Shown: one piece after another, positions 48,201 through 57,793 of the stretch
Position numbering within the stretch: position 1 is the first letter of the stretch
Layout: the number at the start of each line of letters is the position of its first letter
NCBI GenBank assembly: GCA_038087015.1
Contig: JASBNA010000071.1
Location: forward strand, 124,001-188,000
DNA length: 64,000 nt
Reading direction: 5' to 3'
Source: Cerrena zonata
Lineage: Eukaryota > Basidiomycota > Agaricomycetes > Polyporales > Cerrenaceae
Made by a program: the position numbers and the translations under genes
The notes under the pieces: generated by a model
What the model was told of the DNA's origin: nothing
Database searches by the model: none
What the model saw: only the letters and a program-made list of their open reading frames with translations

Positions 48201-48424
48201 TGATATGAATCTTCTGGCAGTAAACATGACTTCACCTGTGATCTAAATAAGAATACGGATTAATTTTGAAATTGGCGTTGGTCACCACGAGCTGCCACGA
48301 GTCAGCCTCGAGTCTGAGCCACTCCCGCCACTGATAGCTACATATATAGACACGGTGAGTGGGCCACCCGGTACATTGTAGAAACAGTTTCTTACCAGCA
48401 CTCCCTTCCATAAACTTTCCCGTC

Positions 48425-49193
48425 ATGCTACCAAACGGACATCGATTCCAACTCAGCTTCGACATCTCCCATGGGGATGCTCCTACGGTGGTTCAGCTCC
48501 CAATCATCGAATATGTGGCACAAGTGAAGGACGAGAAACTGCAAAAGGAGGTGGCATTCAGGTGGGTCACGCGAGCTTGGCCATATAGTCAGACGATATA
48601 CTGATTGAGATTAGGGATGAAAACTCACAAATAAAGACAGAAGTAGACTCCGATAATTCTTACGTCGATGACGCTGTAGTCGACGGTACACACCGCCACT
48701 CAGCTGTGTCCCCCAGACGTGCAGTGGCTCGGTCCTCTACACCTCGAGACAAGGGATCAGTCGGCCGTAACAACGAGGTGAGAGAAATGTCTTGAACAAA
48801 AGCAATACCGTCATTGACATTATTTGATAGTTCAAGAATGTTTCGTCTAGACAAGCGATCAAGATGAGAAATCTGAAGCATTGGATCCATTGGTTTCAGA
48901 CCGAAAGTGACGAACCAGCCCATATGCCGCCGCCTGGGCCTTGGCCCGCAGACAAAGGACTTCGATACCATGACTTGTATATGCAACGCGCGGAGAATGG
49001 CGCACTAAAGGTGTGGAGGTATCTCCCGAACAACACTGGCGAAGACGGTAAATGGGTGCGATTGAGGGTGGGCGCAGAGGTCGACGTACCTGGATTGGCA
49101 GGACCTAGAGTTTTTGTCATCAATAAGCAGGGCAAGCCATCTTTCGTTCTGCAGGGAACAGTAAATAAGCTATACAACGAGCTGGAGAAGTAG
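48425..49193 (+). CDS. Orphan gene O, 3' part (related to gene N)
   Basis: Three exons can be joined. First exon: MLPNGHRFQLSF..APTVVQLPIIEYVAQV. An intron from GTGGGTC to GATTAG restores AFRDENSQIKTEVD.. and a second intron (GTGAGAG..TGATAG) leads to a clean last exon with KMRNLKHWIHWFQTESDEP, LKVWRYLPNNTGEDGKWVRL and VNKLYNELEK, stop at 49191-49193. Without the first splice the frame ends soon after, giving an end similar to one form of gene N. The exon upstream is decayed, so the start (ATG 48425) and functionality are uncertain. No recognised domain. Confidence 0.4.
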
Positions 49194-49323
49194 TAGTAGA
49201 TGTGGTAAAGTCTTACCAAGCGGATAGCTAGTGTAAATCACTCGGACGCCGTACGACTAGACGGGTGTTAATAGATAGTGATCATGCGACCGGCGGGCAG
49301 ACTTGGAAGGGACACCAGCAGCA

Positions 49324-49422
49324 GAACGACACAAAGTCGGTTGAAGCCAGGAAACGAGATGGCGCAAAGCCAGCCTCGTGCGATGGAGCGTCGGCAGACC
49401 GCTAAGGTTACTGTCGACTGAT
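49324..49422 (+). repeat. Element R, copy b
   Basis: Hairpin 1 AACGAC/GTCG(G)TT, loop ACAAA. Linker GCCAGG. Hairpin 2 at 49354-49379 pairs ACGAG with CTCGT and GGC with GCC (GAC/GTC in other copies) around GCAAA. Hairpin 3 loop CCGCTAAGGTT at 49399-49409, with GTCGGCAG pairing CTGTCGAC. Confidence 0.85.
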
Positions 49423-50039
49423 ACCGGCGAGGACGTCCAGTAGATGGCACGAGAGAGATTGGAGATGTGGGAATAGACGGCCTTCATGAACAAACTAGAG
49501 TGCATACGGTGTCAGCAACCAAGCAAGAGCAAAATGGACATCTACAACATCCGAAACGAACATGATGTCACGGAGGATTGAAGGGTGAGTCGACAGTTAG
49601 CCATGCTTGAGGGTTGTACTCCTTGTTGCAGTGAGAACGACGACCGATGGGCAGGATGATGGCAATTGGACGACGCAAAGTCGCCCACGCCAGAGGACGA
49701 GACGACGCAAAGTCGGTCTCGTTCATTGCGGTATCGACAGTCCGCAAAGGTTACTGCCGACACCGTCAATACAGCCAGCAGCAGAGAGAAAAGAGAACGA
49801 GAGACCGGGAGAGAGAGACCAAGAGTTCAAGTTCAAGGAAAGCTAGACACGAGTCGTCGATTCGGACACGCCTGAGCCACGCCTGAGCACGCCACTAAGC
49901 GCCGCTTGTCCTTGTTGTTTTCTAAAGTAGTTACCTTTTATAGAAGCACCAGCTCACGACGGGATATAAATAATAATGTTATATACACAGACTCTCGGCA
50001 AATATTCTAGTACAACAAGTAATAAAAGAGTAATACTAC
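49423..50039. other. Intergenic with R copy c
   Basis: Apart from element R copy c, no gene is supported. ORFs crossing this stretch are by-products of the repeat and a GAGA-rich patch near 49800. Confidence 0.5.
49641..49763 (+). repeat. Element R, copy c
   Basis: The best-preserved copy together with d. Hairpin 1 at 49668-49686 (loop GCAAA), linker GCCAGAG, hairpin 2 at 49697-49722 (ACGAGAC/GTCTCGT plus GAC/GTC, loop GCAAA). Hairpin 3 at about 49728-49763 has CAGT/ACTG closing loop CCGCAAAGGTT and an outer stem CGGTATCG/CGACACCG. It differs from copy d at two positions over about 123 bp. Confidence 0.9.
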
Positions 50040-51903
50040 TTATTTCTTGGCCAAGCGGCGGGTATATTTCAACCACGGCGACCTTCCCAAGTCTCGAAGC
50101 GTCATCCTTTGGCCAGGATCAACAATCAGCAGCCCAGCGATTACTTGTTTGGCTTCGCATTACAACGCAATGTCAGGCGCGCATTCAAACTTAGAAATTA
50201 GATACATACCTTGTGGGCTTACTTCCTTGGGTAGCAAGTTGTACCGGGGGCGCCACCGATCCTTTTGTGGTACCTCGTCATGACGATCTTCAAACGGTCT
50301 CGTTCCAGCAAGCCTGCAATAGTGATCGTCAGTGTCTGACAAGTGAAATGCAATACGCGTACACACATGTTGAAAATAACGCATCCGAGACCCCAGCTAT
50401 CGACAGGGAAACCGTACGGTGCCTTTCCATACCGGATCTCCGGAGCCATGAAAGGGGGTGTTCCAACCATCGTCTGCGCTCGACATCAGTCGCAACCTTT
50501 GCCAGGTCAGTCAGAAGTAGACGCACCATATCTGTCGATACCGGCTTTGCCAATCCAAAGTCACCGATTTTGGTAATAAACGGGTTCAAGGAGAAAATAA
50601 GGATATTCTAATGCAACTCGACGTCAGTGTTCAGACTCTTGCATCGAGCTCCACCGATACATACACATGGCTTGATATCACGGTGGGCTATGCCCTTACT
50701 GTGTAAGAACTTGAGTGCATCAGTCGCATCCTTAGCCATAGCCTTTGTGAGGGGTTCCGCTAGCATAAGTTCATCAATTATTCTGAACCGACTTCTGCAG
50801 ACAGAAGACAAACTTACAGACGGTCTTGTTGTCCTGAATAAAGGTTTGCAAATTTCCGTACTCTGCCTTCTCCATGATCATATCTGGCAACAGCGTGTCA
50901 ATGTCAATAGAACGAGCGAAGCTAAAAACAAAATACGTACATATAGCGGTTGGTTCTTTCAGAATTTCGTAGACGGCGACGAGGTAATCCTTCAAGCGGA
51001 AGTAACTATTAGAGTCACAAACAGAGCACGTTTACCAACAAGACTCACGTGTCTGTAGGAGGTGGAAATCTCGCATTCACGCTCCACGTACACATCTTCT
51101 CCGATAAGAGAAGCGTTGTTGATAGTGATCTTCTTCGCTGCATACTGCTTGCCCACCGCGCGCTTCCTACAAGCATATACCTCTCCGAAGCCCCCCCTAC
51201 CGAGCCTACCGACGACATTCATAAGCATCAATAAAAAGAACATGTTTGATGAAATACTCACTCCTTCCCACAATCATATAGCGAATCGAACTAGTCCAAA
51301 GTCAGACGAAGGAGGAGGACAGTAATGATGTCATTGACGTACCGAACCCACTGCAAATTGAGTGAACTTGCCCTCTACAGATAGGAAAGATAAGGAACAC
51401 AATCCCATCCAGCAATAGCAGACTCACCTATGATCCCTTGTGAACCACCATTTCCAATGGTGATCATGGCGCCATGTACTAGCTGGCGCGAGGTATGGGC
51501 AGCGATGGCATGACTATCAACCTACTTATGTCTTAGGTTGCCGGAAGCACACTGAACCGATTGAATGCACTACTCACAAATGTGCCGTTGGAACTTCCGT
51601 GGTCAAAGACTGAGACATCAAAGCCAGACGCTGACAACGTCGACTGGATACCTAAGTGAATACCGCCTTTGAACGCATAAGTTGTCCGTTGCTGCATGCT
51701 AAGATACATAAAGTGATTGACTCACTGACAAAATCACACTCGAAGATGACATTGCAACGATTAGGATCGCGTCCAAGGGTATAGAGTGTCTGCAAGGCCA
51801 ATGGGACTTCAAATTTCACGAGAGAGTCATCCGTACTCGTTAGCTTGCCCACCAGTGGCATAGTAAGACGAGGGAGCGGTCGGATAGTAACAGAAGTAGG
51901 CAT
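50040..51903 (-). CDS. FHA-domain Ser/Thr kinase, CHK2/Rad53-like
   Basis: Predicted nuclear checkpoint-type kinase. The N-terminal FHA domain reads TLYTLGRDPNRCNVIF and FDVSVFDHGSSNGTF; the phosphothreonine-binding Arg and the Asn-Gly are present. The kinase domain has GRLGRGGFGEVYA (P-loop), YAAKKI (Lys), KFLHSKGIAHRDIKP (catalytic Asp), KIGDFGLAK, VGTPPFMAPE and VDSWGLGCVIF. A short end LIVDPGQRMTLRDLGRSPWL follows, terminating RRLAKK with TAA at 50040-50042. Many short introns. ATG 51903 (MPTSVTIRPL). The kinase core looks intact. Its C-terminus stops soon after the kinase domain, without the SQ/TQ cluster typical of Rad53 or Chk2, so it may be a specialised paralog. The FHA S-x-x-H could not be placed across the intron. 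Confidence 0.82.
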
Positions 51904-52659
51904 GGTTAGGCTGGAAGACGGGGGTTCAATGCTAGCAGAGAGGGAAATGGAGGTAATGGAATGAGAAGATGGAAGGGAGATTCGGGGAGCGAGGGGGATT
52001 TATGGTAAACAGAGCACAAAGAGCAGTGGCTCAGGCTATGCCCGTCGTCAGTGGCCAAAGGCCATCCTAGTCAATCACCGACATGAAAGGTAGGCCGGCC
52101 AAAAGCCAAAGCATCAGTGGCGAACAAGCTCACCGTTAACATGCGTACAGTATGTCAAAGCGAGAGGCATGGCCGCGATCCTAGTCTAGCAGCCCACTCA
52201 ACGATACGGAAATCCTTTGACCCATCTCCAGCTTTGTCGACACTGAGAAACGCGGCCATAGCGAATGAGAAAGAGGGCGGGCCGACTCAGAAGAAGGGGG
52301 CCAGTTCACGAGCAACAAGAGACCGACTGGCTTGTATTGTCACATGCATTTTCGCAACCTGTGCCTAAATCGAGATGAGATTCAACATCGGATGCGCGGG
52401 GACCCTAGAGATGTCACATCAGCACGCGGTGCACACAAGGCGTCGATATCACCTCTCGGAATGTTCGAGGAGTTCGCTCCGGATGCTATAGTCGGTTCAT
52501 CAGCTTCCCGTCCATTGTTCTGTTCTCTAGCACTCACACGCACTCACAATGCATTCGTGAATGGGCCACGTAATGATCGGATATCCACATTCAATTCTCT
52601 TCACAACTACAAATCTAACTAAATTGGTCGACGCCGATGAGGGCTACCGAAACCCACGG
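51904..52659. other. Intergenic, no supported gene
   Basis: Upstream region of the FHA kinase, then about 600 bp with only unsupported ORFs. Confidence 0.55.
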
Positions 52660-53478
52660 TCAGTAACGAATGACAGGCTGCAGAGCACCCTCGTGCCCTA
52701 GACGGTAGTGAAGCCTATCCACCCAGTGCATCTGCAACGTCTTGGAGAGTTTTCGGTCCTGGAGAGAGGGCGGAATCCTAGCCGGCAGAACGAACCGGAA
52801 CTGATGAGTTACGTGTGCCAGAATTCGACCATTGTTGTCTAGGTTGTTGAAATCCACGACAACGAGTATTGATGGGCGTCCCTCATACTGAGGTAGAAAT
52901 TGACCGCGACATTCAGGACTAAGAGCACGCACTCGCGTCTTGTACACATCCACCTAGAGACCATCTATTAGAGGGTTACAGAGAATCGACATACAACCTA
53001 CATCGAAACCACAGCGGGTGTGGTACGTGGGCGTAAGGCAAGTACACTTCGATACCAGTTGAATATAGATACTATACGGGTATACGGATTAGTCAAACTT
53101 GGGCCATTATAGAGACAGACAGACCCACTATGTTCGGGAGGTGATCCCAACGCCGAGTCGAGCAAGATCGAGTGACCAGATGGCGTAGCGGGACAGAACC
53201 GGCCTGGTTTTTTTTAGCCAGGTTAAAGACCGCCCCCACAGAGCGAGTGACTCCAAAGGCTGTAGTTCCAGCTCCAACGGCCAGCGCTTGCAAAACACCC
53301 GGTGTGTGGCCCACATCTGAATTTGACACTCTTCTGAACAATAGCTAACCGCACTGGGACTTGTTAATGAGGGTAAATATTGGTCTGTGGCGACTTACCA
53401 GCATCGTGAGCACTCGTAGAGTTTTTTTCCTCCCTTGCAGACAGAGGTGCATGCGAAGCATACGCGGCGGGAGGGCAT
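52660..53478 (-). CDS. MYND-type zinc finger protein (copy G)
   Basis: Exon 1 (ATG 53478) codes MPSRRVCFACTSVCKGGKKL and ECSRCW. After a short intron the finger finishes as YCSEECQIQMWATHRVFCK. The ligand pattern is C-x2-C, C-x2-C, C-x3-C, H-x3-C, a full MYND set used for protein-protein binding. Then RYAIWSLDLARLGVG and further exons end with KTRVRALSPECRGQFLPQYE and LQPVIRY, stop 52660. About 190-200 residues. It shares architecture and local sequence with the gene at 55232-56002 (RYAIWSL versus QYAIWAL) and with the dead copy H. MYND proteins are expanded in many Agaricomycetes; the role is unknown. Middle exon borders are approximate. Confidence 0.75.
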
Positions 53479-53752
53479 TGTGGACGAGAGGGCTATGATA
53501 TGGGAGAAATAATCGAGGAAAGAAATAGGGATGTACGCAGTTTACATATTATACCCCCGGTAGCTCTGTTCCCAATCCCAGATAGGAGCAAGAATCCTCT
53601 TGGAACGCATGCGTAAGCCATGAGTCGAGTATGTCTTCTTTCCAGAGACGCAAGCTAGAGGCACACCCCCGCTTCCAATCGATCAATTAAGGTGCCAGTA
53701 GGAGGTCAGTGGAGACCAACATGGTCAAAGATCCCTAGATAGTAAGAGTCCA

Positions 53753-53875
53753 CGACTGATGGGCAGGATGATGGCAATTGGACGACGCAAAGTCGCCCAC
53801 GCCAGAGGACGAGACGACGCAAAGTCGGTCTCGTTCACTGCGGTATCGACAGTCCGCAAAGGTTACTGCCGACAC
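53753..53875 (+). repeat. Element R, copy d
   Basis: Differs from copy c by two bases over about 123 bp, so a recent duplicate. It lies 193 bp upstream of the tiny cationic gene at 54068 and 275 bp upstream of the start of MYND copy G (minus). Confidence 0.9.
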
Positions 53876-54067
53876 CATACGGCCAAAGCTAGAGGGACAT
53901 GGAGGAGGATTCGAAGTTGAAGTCGAAGTCGAAGTCGGAGGGTTGACTCGGAGGTGAGACTGCGGTCGACATGAGTTAAGTCGAAGGCAGCGTGCTTGAC
54001 GCCAATACTTGCCACGCGCCTATCCGGACCGTTACCGCACCTGATCGATCACCCTCTACTCTGCACA

Positions 54068-54460
54068 ATGATAATACCCATTAAGGCAGTCATCGTTGAA
54101 GAAATGCGTTCCGCGTTTGCTTCCGAGGTATGTTTTCCTCGCTTTCTATTCGCCTGCTTACTCATTTTCCGTAGGAAACTCTCGTCAACCCAACAACGGA
54201 AGGACTCGATATCTTGAGCCCATCCCCTGTTGACGACGCCAATAATGTTCCAGTCACGGTCCCCAGCCTGAGTGCGTCGCTTTTCCCTCCTCTTGCGTGT
54301 TAATCGAAATCGTTTGCTTACCGACTCGTCAGACCGCGAACCCATTTCCCAGCGAATTCTGTACCGTACTCGCGCTCTAACGCAGTCCGCCCGGTGCCGA
54401 CTCCAGTCGATAAAACATGGCCTTGTTAGGGTAGCTAAAAAGGTGGTCGGAAGGGCCTAG
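54068..54460 (+). CDS. Tiny three-exon gene, cationic C-terminus (paralog 2)
   Basis: Three exons: MIIPIKAVIVEEMRSAFASE (54068-54127), then ETLVNPTTEGLDILSPSPVD.., then after GTGCGT..CGTCAG the basic end SQRILYRTRALTQSARCRLQ and KHGLVRVAKKVVGRA, TAG at 54458-54460. It shares with the gene at 43239 the three-exon plan, the exon 2 start ETLVN and the C-terminal blocks QRIL-RTRA and KHGLVRV-VVG. The N-terminal exon differs entirely (acidic-hydrophobic here). No signal peptide. Element R lies 193 bp upstream, as it lies 236 bp upstream of the other paralog. Function unknown. Confidence 0.7.
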
Positions 54461-54799
54461 GTTTTGTTACCATTTCGTTTTCTATAGTCTTTAATCACCT
54501 CTTTGCTATCACTCCCTTCTCTCCCTCTTGTTTTCTCATTTTTGTTTTCTTATTTCTTGTTGTCTTGGAGTTTGTTTCGTCCGTAATCAGTTCAAGATCT
54601 CGTTTTCTTGCTGTCATGCTCAATCGATCGCGAATCGTACTCGCTAGCATATGTTATTGTGTGTATTGCCCCATAATCATATCTACACCTGCTGTTCAAT
54701 CATGACGACCCCAGCGACCTGACACGAAGACTCTCAGCCGATCCTGCCTCATCCTCTCCAAGCCTCTCAGAACCTATGTGAGCTTATCAGCGAGACAAT
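54461..54799. other. 3' flank of the tiny gene
   Basis: T-rich sequence consistent with a 3'UTR and terminator, then nothing recognisable before the transposase relic. Confidence 0.5.
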
Positions 54800-55054
54800 C
54801 TAGTCACAAGATGAGAAGATATCATACCGCAACTTGTCAGCAGGGAAGTCTCCCTCAATGGAAACAAGCACAGGCCGGATGAGACGTCCATTGGGATGCT
54901 CGGTCGTAGGCAAGCATCGAACCCCAGAGTTCCACATCGACTCCAAATCTTCAATCAATGGGCCCAGGAGATGATCTAATCGATCGGCAGTAGGACGCAG
55001 TGGTGAGGCAAGTATACACACACGATGTACGTTATAATGATGTAAACCCGCCAA
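54800..55054 (-). mobile_element. Plavaka/CACTA (Tnp2-like) transposase fragment
   Basis: An open stretch of 84 codons reads HHYNVHRVCILASPLRPTAD, DHLLGPLIEDLESMWNSGV and GRLIRPVLVSIEGDFPADKL. The order (I-x-G-P-type segment, L-x-P-L-x-x-x-L, V-R..L-V-x-x-x-x-D-x-P-A) matches the part of Plavaka-family transposases preceding the catalytic core. Everything else of the transposase is absent, so it is a relic. Confidence 0.6.
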
Positions 55055-55231
55055 GAGATCGAAGTGCTATTATTTCATTCCCGACCGAAACGACATGGTG
55101 TGCTATTGTCCCCTTCACATACCTCACACTAGGTCGTCGGATCTCAGTCATGAGACGCAACAAACTGTGTGACCCAGTCAATCTACGCTCCCTCGATATA
55201 CATCCGCCGTCTGTAAGTAAACACGCACACA

Positions 55232-56002
55232 TCACCAAGTTTCGCGAGATAGACGATGAGCTAATCTGTTAGCCCAGTTCTTCTGGAGGATCCTTGTCAT
55301 CCGTAGATCTTGCAGTAATGGAGGTAGTTCGGTGATACTAAATTGAATTTGGTGCATAACGCATCCGGCCGGGGTGTTTGTCAAGGACATTGCACGAAAC
55401 TCAATTATTAGCAGAATACGAGCTACACCCTCTCGGCCCCTGTGCGTCCCTCCTGAAGGACGCACTACCCCACATTTCATCTGATTGGTGTGGATGATGA
55501 GAGAATATTCTGGAGTTGGAGTCGGACACTAACCTTAAACCTAGGGAACTCACGACGACGTAGAATATTGACGCAAGAACCGTCCATTTGGATGCATACA
55601 CTGAACACGACAGCTGATTATGAATGACAGCATAGATTATACCCGTATGAACATACCAAACTTCATTGGTCATACTTGCGCCAATGAAAGCAATGTTGAG
55701 TGCCCATATGGCGTATTGGGACAGGATTGGCCGTGCAAGCTTCAACCATCTGCGAGATTGTGCAAACAGTGCGAGCTCTAGTGACGATCTCTCGCAGAGG
55801 AATCGAGCACTGCAAAAGATCTTATGGCTTGACCACATTGTCCGCTGGCACGTTCGCGAGCAATACTGAACGAGGCTGATATAATGTAAGCACATGTAAA
55901 GATGGACTAGCGATTAAAGCCATACCGGCAACGGGAGCATTCTTTCAATTGGCGTGTCCCTCGTGGACAATGTGCACCACAATTAAAGCAGCGACGAGTC
56001 AT
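55232..56002 (-). CDS. MYND-type zinc finger protein (copy F)
   Basis: Exon 1 (ATG 56002) MTRRCFNCGAHCPRGTRQLK, ECSRC; exon 2 LVQYCSRTCQRTMWSSHKIF followed by Cys completes an intact MYND finger (C-x2-C, C-x2-C, C-x3-C, H-x3-C). The same exon continues WLKLARPILSQYAIWALNIA. A later exon reads FSVCIQMDGSCVNILRRREF (donor GTTAGT) and the last one begins MKCGVVRPSGGTHRGREGVA and ends RLAHRLSRETW with TGA at 55232-55234. About 220 residues. No catalytic domain such as SET is attached. Divergent from orphan gene N with 209 bp between starts. Paralog of G and H; copy F seems the best preserved. Confidence 0.78.
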
Positions 56003-56210
56003 TGAAGAGATGTTAGTAAGGCAACCAAGAGGGGCAGCAGAGGCCAGTATTTAAGTATACTGCGCTGTGGCTCTTTGACAGCAGGGTGGGTGATAACGAA
56101 AGAGGGAGTATCAAATATCGATGGCAGATATCCTGTTACCCTATAACTGTCGTCTGTCCGTATCCGATACTATATCTTTCAATCTGTTCATTCCCTTGAC
56201 CACGTCTACT

Positions 56211-57143
56211 ATGATGTCCAACGATCCCGCTATTTTACTTGGACAGGATCCGCAAGAGGCGCAAGCTTCCGTTTCTTCCCGATCCACCCATCATGAAGCC
56301 TCCGCTTGTCCCCGATCCACCCATCATGGGATATGGACAACAAACGACATTTACATCAGGCTATTGCAGAAGCTCAGTGACGGACAACGAGACTGTAAGT
56401 ATGTCTCATTATCATATTCTCCTATAACGCTCACCTCATCGATGTTAGATACTTTTGTCCTGGCAATCCGAACGACCAGTGAAGAATACAAGAATAGGTC
56501 TTCGGCCGATCCGACTCAATTGCCCCTGCCGTTTCGGCAAGAAGACTTATGTAGAGTGACCCAATGCCCAGGCGGTATGGGATCAGACCAGTGGCTTCCA
56601 GGGTTGGAAATTCCCATGGACTGTGCAGTTGAAGTGAATATGCAAGCAGTAGGTTGAGCTGTAGATAAATACAAAATCATTACTGACTGTTCAACAGTCG
56701 CCTGGAGAGCCATTACTGAGGTTTCCTATCAATGTCGCCCGGGAGTGTCCGTGGGATGAACCAACTGTCGAAATTACTATTTGTAACGAACAAGCGCATG
56801 AACTATGGTTCTCGTTCGTGGTGGAGGTATTAGCTGAAAAGGCCACTAACCTCGCTCTAGCTGAATCTATCAGATGGGATTGGATGTCAAGGCCTGTCAG
56901 CATTGAACAATTGGAGGGCTTGTGACGTTTACCAGCGATATGGGAAGTCTGAGACGGCCTCTTGGTGTAACTAGAAAAGACGCAATGAAAGTTTTATACG
57001 AACCGGAAGATTCTTCTTTTAAACATGGCCAGATATCCAAAATGCAGCAATATACCATTTCTCCGTCTCACCATCGATTGAGGGTCATTGCCGAGGGAGA
57101 AAGTATGACCAAAAGACCTCGGGCCAGAGACTCGGAAAGATGA
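56211..57143 (+). CDS. Orphan gene N
   Basis: Exon 1 MMSNDPAILLGQDPQEAQAS..WTTNDIYIRLLQKLSDG; intron with GTAAGT and acceptor GTTAG; exon 2 DTFVLAIRTTSEEYKNRSSA..MGSDQWLPGLEIPMD; intron from GTAGGT to CAACAG; exon 3 SPGEPLLRFPINVARECPWD..SIRWDWMSRPVS. Without more splicing it ends at 56925; with the intron 56922-56974 it continues KDAMKVLYEPEDSSF to TGA 57143, 2-3 bp before element R copy e. An in-frame ATG at 56121 exists, but a TATA-like ATACTATATC at about 56168 favours 56211. Divergent partner of MYND copy F. It resembles gene O. No recognised domain. Confidence 0.55.
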
Positions 57144-57144
57144 C

Positions 57145-57258
57145 CGGTGGGGGAATGGGATAACGCAAAGTGACCCCATGCCAGTGGGCGAGACGACGCA
57201 TAGTCAATCTCGACCGGGGTTGCATCGTGGACCGCTAAGGTTACCACTAATAATATCG
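57145..57258 (+). repeat. Element R, copy e
   Basis: Hairpin 1 is weak (AAC/GTG around GCAAA). Linker GCCAGTG. Hairpin 2 at 57189-57212 pairs CGAGA with TCTCG and GAC with GTC around GCATA. Hairpin 3: GTGG/CCAC around CCGCTAAGGTT (57232-57242). Begins immediately after gene N. Confidence 0.85.
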
Positions 57259-57793
57259 TTCTGTAACGACCAGAAATTGAAGAACATGATCATAAAGTTA
57301 GAGTCCGTAGTCTAATGGGCGTCGGCATTGCCCGCAAGGCCTAGCCCCAAAGCTCACACTGTCATGTGCCGCTACTCGGTAAGCGCCGAACCGGAGAATG
57401 AAAAGATACGTTATATTACCGTTCTCCACGTATTGTAACTTGTGACTCAGACGTGCACTGCTTTTCTGACTCTCCGCTCAGGTTTGCCCGACCCCCTCGA
57501 CGTCTGGTTTACGAGACTACTGTTACTCCTCCTCATCCCTAACAAGCTTGCCGCTATCTCTTAGTAAGTTAGTTTCTTCGAAACGTTTTACCTTATCGGC
57601 TTCAAATCCTATGTAAGTAATATTTAGCATCCCTCGAGCGAGAATAGATAAATAAATCCTCTTCATAAATATTAATGATGAAACGACTCGGAGGTATATG
57701 TACCAGCCCTCCTAGGCCAAATTAATATTATAGAAACTGGTATCGAAATGATTCCGATCTCATTCAAATCCACTAGCTTGCTATAGAACCCGT
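57259..57793. other. Intergenic
   Basis: Lies between element R copy e and the convergent gene K. AT-rich in its second half. No gene supported. Confidence 0.55.

Noticed and set aside
49607..49886. Three overlapping plus-strand ORFs of 69-79 codons
   Set aside because: They run through element R copy c, which shows pairing and loop conservation rather than codon conservation.
49641..53875. Hammerhead or other known self-cleaving ribozyme in element R
   Set aside because: No CTGANGA/GAAA core and no recognisable twister or HDV-like layout. The near-match ACTGATGGG in copy d is not conserved in the other copies.
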